NCBI GenBank assembly: GCA_030426085.1
Contig: JAUHYW010000003.1
Coordinates: forward strand, 207,969-271,968
Length of the DNA stretch: 64,000 nucleotides
Reading direction: 5' to 3'
From: a bacterium
GTDB lineage: Bacteria > Myxococcota_A > Bradymonadia > UBA7976 > UBA1532
Positions within the stretch are counted from its first letter, which is position 1; every line of letters begins with the position of its first letter. The notes beneath the pieces were generated by a model. That model was not told the origin of the DNA, did not search any database, and saw nothing but the letters and a program-made list of their open reading frames with translations. A program made the translations under genes and the position numbers. This document shows positions 14,201-22,320 of this stretch, piece by piece.

Positions 14201-17200
14201 GACCCCGGGCTGGCCCCGCTGACGACCGCGGTGCGCCCCCCGAAGGCCAGCGGGCCCGCAGCGCCGGCGGCCCAGGCCGCGTCCAGCACGCCGCGATGGG
14301 CGCTGTCGACCGCGTCCCCCAGGCCGGCGACGAAGGCCGCCCCGTCGAGCGCCGCGGGGTCGTCCACCTCGGCGTAATGGGCGCCCGCGGCGTCGATCCG
14401 CAGCGCGGGCCGGGTCGGCGTCAGCGTCACCGGCCCCCCGCCCCGCCCGGCGGCGACGGCGTCGAGGGTGGCCTTCAGCGCCGGATCATCCGCCCGATCG
14501 CGATACCAGCGGGCGGTGTCGGCCACCCCCGGATCGTCGGCGAAGAGCGCCAGCCGCCCGGCCAGCGTCGGATCGACCGGGCGCCCGTTGACCGCGGCGA
14601 AGTACAGCCGGGCCACGTCCCGCCGGGCGAAGGGCGCGGCGTGGGTCAGCGCGATGTGCTGCCGGGCGTCGAAGCGGGGCGCGATGCGGTCGAGGTAGTC
14701 GGCGCCGTGCTCGGCCTCCAGCGAAGCGCGCAGCGCCCGCAGCGCCTCGCCCTCGCCTTCGGCCGGCGGCTGGGTGGACAGCCCGTCGCCGCCCAGCCGC
14801 CGCATCAGATCGCGGGCCAGCCCCGCCAGGATCCCGTCGGCGCCGGCGATGCGGTCCTCGAGCGCCGTCACCGCCGCTGCGTCCACCGCGCCGCCGCCGC
14901 CGCTCGCCGCGACCCGCTCGCCGATCGGCCGCCCGATGCGCTGGCCGAGCAGCGCCACCACCCGATCCATCAGCGCCCGGGCCTCGTCGGCGTCCCCGGC
15001 CACCGCCCCGGCCAGCGCGCCCAGATCGCCGCCTCGAGCCGAGGGGCCGGTCCGAGCCTCCAGCGCCAGCACGTCCAGCGCGGCCCCGATCAGGTGCGGC
15101 CCCAGCCCGTAGCGGGCCTCCAGGTCGCGGGCCACCTCGCCCCGGCCCCAGCCGGCTCGCCCCAGCGCCGCCCGCAGCGCCTCGTCCTGCGCCGCCCGCA
15201 GGTAGGGCCCCGGGTGGGCGTAGCGCCGGGCCCGCTCGGCCAGCGTGCCCGCCAGCCGGTCCAGCGGCGTCTCGTGGGCCGCGTCCAGCGTGCCCGGGTC
15301 GAACTCGGCGCCCAGGTCGAGCAGCGCCTGATTGCGGCGGGACGAGACCCCCTCGAACAGCGCGTCGAGCGTCTCGGTGTCGTCGAGCTGCTCGGGGCGC
15401 ACCCGGCCTTGCAGCGCCAGCAGGGTGCGCAGCGCGTCGGCCACGGGCACCGGCGCGTCGGGCACGGCGTCGGCGGTCACGCTCACCGGCGCCGCGATCG
15501 GCTCGACCGGCGCGGGGGCCGGCGTCGGCTCCTCGGGCGCATCGGGTCCCGTCGGGATCGGCGCCGGGTCCTCGTCCTGCTCGAACACCGCCTCGGCGTC
15601 GGCCTCGACGTTGAGCACCACCGCGCCCCGCCGCGGGGAGCCGGCCAGCGTCGCGCGGAACATGTTGCTCACCGTGGGCTGGTAGCCGACCCCGACCTCG
15701 ATCACCCGCTCGACGCCGCCCGCGGCGACCGGCGCCAGCAGCACGTCCTGGGTCTCGATCCAGCGCACCGGGCTGGCGAACTGCCACGCCAGCAGCTCGA
15801 TCAGCAGCGTGCGGGCCAGCGCCGCCGGATCCTTCGCCCGGGCCTCGAAGTCGGCCAGCACCGCGGCGATGACCGGCGAGCCGCACGCCTCGAAGACGGC
15901 CTCGACGAACGGCCGCGCCAGCGAGAAGACCCGGGCGACGAGGTTGGGCACGTAGCGCCCCACCAGCCGGTCGGGGTCGATGGTCGCCGGCAGGCAGCCC
16001 TCCAGCGTCTCGCGGAAGGCGTCGACCCCCGCCCGCAGCACCGACGAGTGGAACGGCACGTCGACCCCGGGCACCTCGACGTAGGGCGCCTTGCCCCCCG
16101 GCCTCCGCAGCCGGCCCAGCTCGGTCGCCAGCCCATCCAGCGCCGCGTGCTCTCCGGTGACCGCGTACTGCCGCCCGCGCACGTTGAAGTTCACGATCTG
16201 GAGGAAGGCCCCGGTCTCGTCGGCCACCCGGGCCACCAGCGCCTCGGCCGCGGCGTGGTCGATGCCCGCGTGGTGCGGCCGGATGACCCCCATCCGGTAG
16301 GCGCTGCGCCCCGCCGCGTCGCGGGGCACGAAGCGGTGCATCACGCAGCCCCGCTGGTAGACGATCTCGACGACGCTCTCGAGCGGCAGCACCTCGATGA
16401 CCGCCGACAGCGCGTTGTACTCGCCGACGCTGTGCCCCGCGGTCAGCGCGTCGGGCACCGCGGCCCCCGCCTCGCGCAGCCGGGCCATCTGGGCCATCGC
16501 CAGCACCGCCATCGCCGGCTGGGTGAAGCGGGTCAGGTGCAGCACGCCGGCCGGGTGGGCCAGCCGCTCGCCGTCGACGACCACCTCGCGGGGGTTCTCC
16601 CGCACCAGCCGCAGGATGGAGAAGCCCAGGCGCTCGCGGGTCACCGCGTCGGCCCGATCCCACACCGCGCGGGCGCCGGGGCTGGCGGCGTAGTCGGCCA
16701 TGCCCATGCCCGCCTGCTGGATGCCCTGGCCGGGGAAGACGTACGCGGTGCGCGGGGCCCGGATCGCGGTCCGAGCCCGGGCCGCGATCACCCCGTCGAC
16801 CGCCGCGGTCGCCTCGATCACCCGATCGCCCCCGCGCAGCCCCACCCGCCGCGCGCTGAGGACCACCCGGGCGCCGGGGGGCACGGGGGCCACGAACTCG
16901 ACCGACCAGTCCACGACCCGGGACGGCTCACCCCCGGCCACGGCGCGCACCACGAAGGCGTGCAGCCGGGCCGCGGTCCACATGCCGTGCACGATGGGGC
17001 CGTCGAGGCCCGCCAGCCGGGCGAAGGCCGGGCTCTGGTGGATCGGGTTGTGGTCCAGGCCGACCTCGGCGAACGTCGTCAGGTCGCCCGGCGCCCGCAC
17101 CTCGGCCTCGGCCAGCGTGCGGCCGGGGGTCGCCGCGCTCGGCGCCGCGACCGGGCCGCCCAGCGCGTCGACCCACGCCCGCAGCGGGTGGGCCTCGCCC

Positions 17201-20200
17201 TGCACCGCGCGCACGGTGACCGCGCCGATGGCCTCGCCGCCCCGCGACACCACGCCCTTCGCGGCGAAGATCGAGCCCGCGGGCCCCCGCCGCTCGACCA
17301 TGTCGGCCTCGATCTCGAGCCGATCGCCGGCCGCGGGCGACGCCGAGAACGCCACCACCCCCGACTCGGCGGCGAAGTCGGCCGCCGCCGCGTCCGCGAG
17401 GTCGACCACGGCCCGCCACGGCCCCCGCCGCAGCCGCTCGGCGCCCTCTGGGGCCCGCCCGCCGCGGATGAAGAACCCGCCGTCGAGCGTCGCGCAGCGC
17501 ACGCCGTCACGCTCGATCACCGCCCGGGCCCGCACCACCAGCCCGCTCGACCGCTGCTCCAGGTCGACGATCCGGGCCCGGGTCTCGACCGCCTCGCCGG
17601 CCCGCAGGGGCCAGCCGGGGCCCGGCTCGACCGACTGGTCCAGGTGCACCAGCCGCAGCAGCCCGCCCACCAGCGACTCGGCCGCCAGCGCGCCGAAGAG
17701 CGCCCGCCAGACCACCGAGAACGCGAAGCAGGCCGGCGGCGGGCCGGGGGGGTGGTCGGTCAGCCGGGCGTAGGCCGCGACCCGCTCGGGATCCAGCGTC
17801 ACCCGGGCCCGCACGTCCTCGAACAGCGCGGCCGCCGGGGGCGGCTCGGCGAACAGCGCGCCCAGGTAGCACGCCCGCAGCGCGTCCCGGTCGGCGTCGG
17901 GGTCCAGGATCAGCGTGGGGCGCCCGTGGGCCGGGCCGACGGCGAAGGCCAGCCGATAGCGGGCCGGGCGCTGCTCGCCGCCGCGGGTGATCAGGGTCGC
18001 GTCCAGCGTGCGCCCCCGGTCGAGCATCTCGACCCGGTCGCCGGCCCGGGGGTCGGACCAGACCAGCCGGTCGGGTCCGCCGTCGGGCGCTCTCTCGAAG
18101 GTGAGCGAGGCCCCGGGGGTGACCGCGCAGGCCGCCGCCAGGGGGTTTCGGATCGCCCGCCGCCCGCGCACGACCCGGGCGGTCAGCGCGGCGCTCAGCA
18201 GCGGGCCGGCGCCCGCCGCGACCTGGGCGAACCGCCGCCGATCGTCGGCGTCGCCCCGGTGGGCCACCGCGGTGGCGATGTCGGGCCCGGTCTCGACCGG
18301 CGCCCCGAAGCGCCGGCCGCGCTCGATCGGCCTCGCCCCGTCGGCCAGCAGCGCCTCGACCGTCGCCGCCTCGAAGCGGGCGAGCACGTCGGCCACCGGC
18401 TCGTCGGCCCGGCGGATGCCGCCCACCGCCTCCGGCCCGGGGATCACCAGCACCTGATCGGCGGCGAAGCGGTCGTCCTGGGCGGCCCACAGCGAGTCGG
18501 CCTTGTACCAGCGGCGCACGTCGGCGTCGATCACCGGCACGAAGTTCACCGGCTTGCCCGGCCGGGCGCAGATGCGGCCCACGAACGCCCGGGCGTCGGC
18601 CGGGTGCACGGTCACCGCGGCCGCGGCGGGCCACGCGTTCGCGAAGCGCTCGACGAGCGCCGACGGATCGTCGAGCGCCCGCAGCGCGGCGTCGATCACG
18701 CTCTCGCCCCGCGCGCTCTCCCCCGCCGCGAGCCGGGCCTCGGCCAGCCGCACGAAGTCGGCCACCCGCGCGCGCCACGAGCGGTCGGGGAAGGCCCCGT
18801 CCTCGTAGGGCCCGCCCCGGCCGATGGCGGTCAACTGGACCAGCCGGTCCAGCGCCTCGAGCCAGGTCATCGCCTCGATGTCGCCGAAGTAGGGCCGGGC
18901 GGTGGCGTTCAGCGCGGCGATGATCTCGCCCCGCCGGGCGGCGACCGCCTCGGCGTCCCCGGCCACCGCGTCGAGCAGCCGCCCGCAGCGGGCCGCGGCG
19001 TTCTCCAGGTAGTGGATGTCGGCGTTCAGCCCGCTGCGCCCGCTCGTGATGCGGCCGGCGACCTCGCCGGTGCCGACCCAGTCCGGCGTGCCCGCCGCCT
19101 CGACCAGCGCCGCCTTGACCGCCGGCGAGGCCGTCGCCTCGGCGCAGGCCATCGTCACCGTGCCCAGGAAGACCGCGTCCACCGGCATCGGCCGCTGCCC
19201 GTGGGCTCGGGCCCACTCGCCGGTCAGGAGCGCCGCGCAGCGGGCCTCGTCCCCCACCCCGCCGCCGACGCACAGCACCGTGTTCGGGACCGCCCGGATC
19301 TTGTGCCACGTCGCCAGCAGCAGCCCGTCGAGGTCGGCCCACGAGTGGTGCCCCCCGGCCTTGCCGCCCTCGAGGTGCACGAACAGCGGCCGCTCGGGCC
19401 GGGCGGCGGCGATCTCGAGCACCTGCCCGACCTGGGCCACGGTGCCCGGCTTGAACGCGTTGAGCCACAGCCCGGCGTCGTGCAGCCGGTCGAGCAGCGC
19501 GACCGCCTCGTCGAGCGGGGGGATGCCGGCGCTGATGGTGACCCCGCACAGCGGCGCGCCGCGCCGGGCGGCCTCGACGACCCGGCCCTGCCCGCCGAGG
19601 TGCAGATCCCACAGGTAGCGGTCGAGGTAGAGCGCGTTGAAGGTCGCCGCGACCCCCGGCGCGAGCGCGTCGCGCAGCTCGTCCAGCCGCCGGTCGAGGA
19701 TGTCCCCGGTCACCTGCCCCCCGCCGGCCAGCTCGGCGGTGAAGCCGGCGTTGGCCGCGGCGGCGACGATGGGCACGTCGACGGTGGTCGGGGTCATGCC
19801 GGGCAGGATGATCGGCGACTGGCCGGTGAGCCGGGTGTAGCGGTTGTCGACCGCCAGCCCCCCGGGCAGCCGGGCCACGCCCGGGGCGAAGTCCGCCGCC
19901 CGCGCCGGCCGATCGACCGCCGCGCCGACCGTGAACAGGGCCCGCTGGTCGGCCGGGGTGTCGAGGGCCAGCACCGGCACCCCCGCCCCCCGCAGCACGC
20001 CCCGGGTCAGCCGGGCCACGCCGTCCCCCGGTCCGCAGTCGAGCACCGCGGTCGCCCCGTAGGACTCGACCAGATCGACGGCCACCGCCGACCAGCGCAC
20101 CGGGCGCAGGAACTGGGTCCCGATGAGGGCCTCGGTCAGATCATCCACCCGATCGAGCCGCCGCCCGTCCGCCGGATCGAGCACCGGCCACCGCAGCCGC

Positions 20201-21135
20201 CCGGCGTCGAAGCGCAGCCCCTCCCGGGCCGCGGTCTCGCTCATCTTCGCCCGGCCGGCGGCCATCAGCGGCGAGTGGAACGGGCCGCCCACCGCCAGCC
20301 ACTCCCAGGTGAAGCGCCCCGGCAGCCGCCGGGGCCCGGCCGACCCCTCGGGCTCGACCGCCGCCTCCAGCGCCGCCCGCAGGCGCTCGAGCACCGCCGG
20401 CCGCCCGCTCACCACGAACCGGGTCCGCCCGTTGTGCAGAGTGACGTGGGGCCGCTGGTCGTCGGGCTGCCCGGCGCCGACCCCGGCGCAGAACTCGACC
20501 AGCCGGTCCAGGGTGAAGCCGGAGACCGCCGCCATCGGCCCCCGCGCGCCGTCGCGGGCGACGTCGGCCGCCGACTCGGCCATGTGCAGCCCCTGCCACA
20601 GCATGTAGCGGGCGTAATCCGCCAGCCGCTCGGGCTTGACGATGCCCCGGGACTCGGAGACCAGCACCGCCGGCATCACCCCCTGGGAGTGCCCGGTCAG
20701 CGCGACCACCCCGCCCCGCTCGAGCGCGGCGCCCAGCCCCTGCCGGCGGGCGGCCTCGAAGCGCGCCGCCTGGGCCAGCAGGATCAGCGGCTGGGAGATG
20801 ACCGTCGACGACAGGTAGGCCGCGTCGGGGCGGGCCTCGGGGCGATCGATCCAGCCCAGCGGGTCGCAGCCGGCCTCGGCGAAGCCGCTCCAGCGGAAGA
20901 CCCGCCGCCCGGCCAGCGCCCGCAGCGCCTCGGCCGCCGGCTGCACGAAGGCGCGCAGCTCGGGCATGACCTCGAGCAGCGCCGCGAGCGGGCCGAGGGC
21001 GTCGACCCCCTGCCCGGCGAAGGTCAGCGCCGCCGGCCGATCGGGCCCGAGCCGATCGACGAACGCCGAGGCCCGCCCGGCCCCCGACGACATGCCCTCA
21101 CCCCGGTCGATCCGCACCTGCTCCCCGGATTCCAT
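11290..21135 (-). CDS. fas: Type I fatty acid synthase, single chain (actinobacterial/fungal-like)
   Basis: 3281-residue megasynthase that builds saturated fatty acids from acetyl- and malonyl-CoA in the cytosol. Domain order read from motifs: acetyltransferase (GHSQGV, Ser150); FabK-like enoyl reductase from about 420 (ILPGMTPTTVD at 445); hot-dog dehydratase (LDHNPIH, Asp1361/His1366); malonyl/palmitoyl transferase (GHSVGEYNAL, Ser1569); carrier domain (FEGVSSRRNQ, phosphopantetheine site Ser1931); ketoreductase (SGASPGSIA near 2306, Tyr2471-xxx-Lys2475); and ketosynthase (VAACATA Cys2924, His3076 in YKHDTST, His3117 in TGHSKGG). This is the order of mycobacterial FAS I and of fused fungal beta-alpha chains, without the fungal C-terminal phosphopantetheinyl transferase. 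All catalytic residues are present, so it looks functional. ATG 21135 has GGGAG 7 nt upstream; an internal Met at residue 15 is an alternative. First gene of the operon, with an operator-like dyad upstream. Confidence 0.94.
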   Translation of the reverse strand: MESGEQVRIDRGEGMSSGAGRASAFVDRLGPDRPAALTFAGQGVDALGPLAALLEVMPELRAFVQPAAEALRALAGRRVFRWSGFAEAGCDPLGWIDRPEARPDAAYLSSTVISQPLILLAQAARFEAARRQGLGAALERGGVVALTGHSQGVMPAVLVSESRGIVKPERLADYARYMLWQGLHMAESAADVARDGARGPMAAVSGFTLDRLVEFCAGVGAGQPDDQRPHVTLHNGRTRFVVSGRPAVLERLRAALEAAVEPEGSAGPRRLPGRFTWEWLAVGGPFHSPLMAAGRAKMSETAAREGLRFDAGRLRWPVLDPADGRRLDRVDDLTEALIGTQFLRPVRWSAVAVDLVESYGATAVLDCGPGDGVARLTRGVLRGAGVPVLALDTPADQRALFTVGAAVDRPARAADFAPGVARLPGGLAVDNRYTRLTGQSPIILPGMTPTTVDVPIVAAAANAGFTAELAGGGQVTGDILDRRLDELRDALAPGVAATFNALYLDRYLWDLHLGGQGRVVEAARRGAPLCGVTISAGIPPLDEAVALLDRLHDAGLWLNAFKPGTVAQVGQVLEIAAARPERPLFVHLEGGKAGGHHSWADLDGLLLATWHKIRAVPNTVLCVGGGVGDEARCAALLTGEWARAHGQRPMPVDAVFLGTVTMACAEATASPAVKAALVEAAGTPDWVGTGEVAGRITSGRSGLNADIHYLENAAARCGRLLDAVAGDAEAVAARRGEIIAALNATARPYFGDIEAMTWLEALDRLVQLTAIGRGGPYEDGAFPDRSWRARVADFVRLAEARLAAGESARGESVIDAALRALDDPSALVERFANAWPAAAAVTVHPADARAFVGRICARPGKPVNFVPVIDADVRRWYKADSLWAAQDDRFAADQVLVIPGPEAVGGIRRADEPVADVLARFEAATVEALLADGARPIERGRRFGAPVETGPDIATAVAHRGDADDRRRFAQVAAGAGPLLSAALTARVVRGRRAIRNPLAAACAVTPGASLTFERAPDGGPDRLVWSDPRAGDRVEMLDRGRTLDATLITRGGEQRPARYRLAFAVGPAHGRPTLILDPDADRDALRACYLGALFAEPPPAAALFEDVRARVTLDPERVAAYARLTDHPPGPPPACFAFSVVWRALFGALAAESLVGGLLRLVHLDQSVEPGPGWPLRAGEAVETRARIVDLEQRSSGLVVRARAVIERDGVRCATLDGGFFIRGGRAPEGAERLRRGPWRAVVDLADAAAADFAAESGVVAFSASPAAGDRLEIEADMVERRGPAGSIFAAKGVVSRGGEAIGAVTVRAVQGEAHPLRAWVDALGGPVAAPSAATPGRTLAEAEVRAPGDLTTFAEVGLDHNPIHQSPAFARLAGLDGPIVHGMWTAARLHAFVVRAVAGGEPSRVVDWSVEFVAPVPPGARVVLSARRVGLRGGDRVIEATAAVDGVIAARARTAIRAPRTAYVFPGQGIQQAGMGMADYAASPGARAVWDRADAVTRERLGFSILRLVRENPREVVVDGERLAHPAGVLHLTRFTQPAMAVLAMAQMARLREAGAAVPDALTAGHSVGEYNALSAVIEVLPLESVVEIVYQRGCVMHRFVPRDAAGRSAYRMGVIRPHHAGIDHAAAEALVARVADETGAFLQIVNFNVRGRQYAVTGEHAALDGLATELGRLRRPGGKAPYVEVPGVDVPFHSSVLRAGVDAFRETLEGCLPATIDPDRLVGRYVPNLVARVFSLARPFVEAVFEACGSPVIAAVLADFEARAKDPAALARTLLIELLAWQFASPVRWIETQDVLLAPVAAGGVERVIEVGVGYQPTVSNMFRATLAGSPRRGAVVLNVEADAEAVFEQDEDPAPIPTGPDAPEEPTPAPAPVEPIAAPVSVTADAVPDAPVPVADALRTLLALQGRVRPEQLDDTETLDALFEGVSSRRNQALLDLGAEFDPGTLDAAHETPLDRLAGTLAERARRYAHPGPYLRAAQDEALRAALGRAGWGRGEVARDLEARYGLGPHLIGAALDVLALEARTGPSARGGDLGALAGAVAGDADEARALMDRVVALLGQRIGRPIGERVAASGGGGAVDAAAVTALEDRIAGADGILAGLARDLMRRLGGDGLSTQPPAEGEGEALRALRASLEAEHGADYLDRIAPRFDARQHIALTHAAPFARRDVARLYFAAVNGRPVDPTLAGRLALFADDPGVADTARWYRDRADDPALKATLDAVAAGRGGGPVTLTPTRPALRIDAAGAHYAEVDDPAALDGAAFVAGLGDAVDSAHRGVLDAAWAAGAAGPLAFGGRTAVVSGASPGSIAVEVVRHLLRGGARVVVTTTTTTKARRRFYRRLFHAEAGPGAELHVVPCNMASLADIEALVDWLFEARTEQAGATTRVLKRPFSPDLLLPFGAVGDAATLDRLGGRAQVALRVLLLGVETLIGSIARRHRALGVPADRCHVVLPLSPNHGAFGGDGLYAETKAALEVLVEKWRSEHDAWGGATTLCAARIGWVRGTGLMDANNPVAARLEAETAVRTFSAAEMGFLIAGLCADGARGVAKAAPLRVDLTGGFGRIPDLRETVGRIRSAIAEEVAHARRRAALDDAFAAATGRVAAAPVPVEPAVDWPAPEPEPAACPWPEHGLDPKDIVVIVGRGEVGPCGSDRTRFELEVGERLSPASVLELAWTCGLVRWEDDPRGGGWIDVERDAPIAEADIAERFHDAVLSRSGIRLVEPETAGFDPGAVPVHASVFLDRDFEFPVADEAEARAFVAGDPERTAYRREGEGPDIRWVVTRKAGAEVKVLRHARLPARVAGLVPKGFDFARFGVPAEMAERVDRVALFNLVATVDAFLSAGLDPEALLSHIHPARVANTQGAGIGGMASLRRLYQDHLMGVARQGDVLQETLINVAAAYVVQGYVGSYGAMSHPVAACATAAVSLEEALDKIATGKADVVVAGGFDDIGPEGAVGFADMGATADTDLMTAMGLEPDEISRANDARRRGFVEAHGGGTALVTRGDVALALGLPVKGVLAWAGSFGDGIQQSIPAPGLGALAAATGGADSALGRALARYGLGADDVALVYKHDTSTAANDVNENALHHRIQGALGRTPGNPLFAVSQKTLTGHSKGGAAAWQLGGLCQALCAGVVPGNRNLDELDPAMAPHAHVAFTDETLRPGPAVPMRAGLLTSLGFGHVSAVALVLHPAAFAAALDPEAEADWRARVAERAAWSRRRRAAILMGAEPHYRKRTGRRFAAADGTPAQAAEEARALLDPGARLDPERGVFVGRSPR

Positions 21136-21171
21136 CGCGCCGCTCCCGTTTCGCGAGCCCGGCTCACGCCG

Positions 21172-21187
21172 TAGACTCGTGAGTCTA
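21172..21187. promoter_or_regulatory. Operator-like dyad 37 bp upstream of the fatty acid synthase
   Basis: TAGACTC-GT-GAGTCTA: perfect 7-bp arms with a 2-bp centre, in an otherwise GC-rich region. On the minus strand it lies just downstream of the candidate promoter. A TetR/GntR-type regulator of lipid synthesis (as FasR controls fas-acpS in mycobacteria) would be a natural ligand, but no such regulator is encoded nearby. Confidence 0.5.
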
Positions 21188-21199
21188 GTTTCGGGCGCA

Positions 21200-21229
21200 T
21201 TGCTCGCGCGGAGCCGGTGCGGCTGTCAA
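21200..21229 (-). promoter_or_regulatory. Candidate promoter of the lipogenesis operon
   Basis: A perfect consensus -35 hexamer TTGACA on the minus strand (plus positions 21224-21229) is followed after about 17 nt by a poor -10 (CGAGCA/GAGCAA). The expected start site falls a few bases before the TAGACTC dyad, so a bound repressor would block initiation or clearance. Only the -35 is strong evidence. Confidence 0.35.
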
Positions 21230-21468
21230 GTGGCGCGGGTTCCACGCACTGCGAACCGGACGACGCACCGCCGACGGTGGGGAGTCGGTCGCGGCGGTCT
21301 GTCTCAATGGAACTGGGGGGTTCAGAGCGAAATCATGGTCGACCGCACCACCCGGTCAGCCCTTGCGCGGGTCGCCCACCGGCCGCGGCGCCGGATCGGA
21401 GGGCGGCCGAGGCCGCCTCGACCGCTGGGTCTACTCCATCGCGCGTGGGGGAGGAGCGGCGGCGGCGC

Positions 21469-21852
21469 TCAGCCGAAGAAGGCCCGCAGCTTGCCCCAGT
21501 ACATCTGCTTCCAGCCGCCGTCGAGGTGCTCGCCCATGCCCTCGGGGATGGCGTCGTGATCCAGGCTGAGGGTGGTGCCGTCGCCGTCGGCCTGCAGGTC
21601 GAATCGCACCAGGCTGTGGGCGCCCTCGGGCCAGTTGCCGGCGCGCCACGTCTGCACGATGCGGCGGTCGGGCACCAGCTCGATGTTGATCCCGCTGATC
21701 TTGCCGCCGTAGGCCGACCAGTGGCTGCCGGCCCCCTCTCCGATCTCGGCCGCTTCGCCGGTGAAGGCGGCGTGCAGGCTCGACTGCGCGAGCGCGGCGT
21801 AGACCGCCTCGGGCGGGGCGGGCAGCTTGATCTCGTGGTGCAGCTTGGACAT
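21469..21852 (-). CDS. SRPBCC/AHSA1-like ligand-binding protein
   Basis: 127-residue START/Bet v1-fold (SRPBCC, AHSA1-like) protein. Evidence: N-terminal I-K-L-P-A-P-P-E-A-V-Y-A-A-L helix-strand start, central I-S-G-I-N-I-E-L with R-I-V-Q-T-W-R, and the C-terminal GMGEHLDGGWKQMYWG helix typical of AHSA1 proteins. Such proteins bind hydrophobic ligands or act as Hsp90 activator-like domains; no specific ligand can be inferred. ATG 21852 has GGAGG 7 nt upstream. The gene is divergent from an ArsR regulator and a second SRPBCC gene, with matching dyads between them, so it is very likely controlled by that regulator. Confidence 0.85.
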   Translation of the reverse strand: MSKLHHEIKLPAPPEAVYAALAQSSLHAAFTGEAAEIGEGAGSHWSAYGGKISGINIELVPDRRIVQTWRAGNWPEGAHSLVRFDLQADGDGTTLSLDHDAIPEGMGEHLDGGWKQMYWGKLRAFFG

Positions 21853-21912
21853 CTCGGATCCTCCGATCACCAGGGTTGACGGGCCGCTCGCCTTCCCCGA
21901 CGATTAGCCGAC

Positions 21913-21958
21913 TGGTTTAATATCGCCACCGCCGCCGGCCGTCAACGATATTAAACCA
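21913..21958. promoter_or_regulatory. Long inverted repeat in the divergent SRPBCC/ArsR control region
   Basis: Perfect 13-bp arms TGGTTTAATATCG (21913-21925) and its complement (21946-21958), separated by 20 bp, in an AT-rich island. Each arm contains the half-site TGGTTTAAT. The symmetry suggests two ArsR dimers, one facing each divergent gene. Confidence 0.75.
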
Positions 21959-21965
21959 TCTGGTT
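21954..21965. promoter_or_regulatory. ArsR-type operator dyad AACCA-TC-TGGTT
   Basis: A compact dyad sharing its left arm with the long inverted repeat. The AACCA/TGGTT form is what I expect of operators in front of ArsR-SRPBCC gene pairs. It lies 22 bp before the regulator start, consistent with autorepression. Confidence 0.65.
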
Positions 21966-21987
21966 GATCATCAGGCAGGAGCGCGCC

Positions 21988-22320
21988 ATGGCGGCCGACG
22001 ACCGCAGCCTGGACGGCATCTTCGCAGCCCTCGCCGATCCGACCCGCCGTCGGGTCCTGCACCGCCTGCGCGCGGGCCCGGCGTCGGTGGGCGAGATCGC
22101 CGCGCCCATCGAGATGAGCCTGCCGGCCGTCTCCAAGCACCTGCGGGTGCTCGAGAAGGCTGGCCTGGTGCGCCGCGAGCGGCGGGGGCGGACCCATCGC
22201 ATGCACCTGGAGGCCGCCCCGCTGGCCGACGTGCAGGCGTTCATCGAGCGCTACCGCCCCTTCTGGCAGGACAACCTCGACGCCCTGGCCCGCTACCTGG
22301 AGGACGACCCCGCGTCATGA
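21988..22320 (+). CDS. ArsR-family winged-helix transcriptional regulator
   Basis: 110-residue DNA-binding protein. Motifs: GIFAALADPTRRRVLHRL at the N-terminus, then the helix-turn-helix region IAAPIEMSLPAVSKHLRVL and the wing R-R-E-R-R-G-R-T-H. It lacks the usual metal-binding CxC in the recognition helix, so it belongs to the SRPBCC-associated, non-metal subgroup. ATG 21988 follows CAGGAG by 6 nt; an ATG 24 nt upstream lacks a site. It overlaps the next gene by 4 nt (ATGA). Probable autorepressor acting on the dyads upstream and on the divergent SRPBCC gene. Confidence 0.92.
   Translation: MAADDRSLDGIFAALADPTRRRVLHRLRAGPASVGEIAAPIEMSLPAVSKHLRVLEKAGLVRRERRGRTHRMHLEAAPLADVQAFIERYRPFWQDNLDALARYLEDDPAS

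Larger units (their letters stand above)
21136..21468. other. Intergenic region upstream of the fatty acid synthase operon
   Basis: 333 bp between the synthase start and the stop of the SRPBCC gene. It holds the candidate promoter and dyad annotated separately (about 21172-21229). The remainder (21250-21468) is GC-rich, with no open frame that looks coding and no clear intrinsic terminator. The SRPBCC gene ends at 21469 and reads towards the synthase on the same strand, so separate transcription of the operon depends on this region. Confidence 0.6.

Noticed and set aside
11431..21174. A 3.2-kb-codon open frame on the plus strand opposite the fatty acid synthase, and a similar one (5817-10922) opposite the carboxylase
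   Set aside because: Both are composition artefacts of very GC-rich coding DNA: Arg/Pro/Gly/His-rich translations, no domains, no ribosome binding sites, exactly antisense to proteins with clear motifs.
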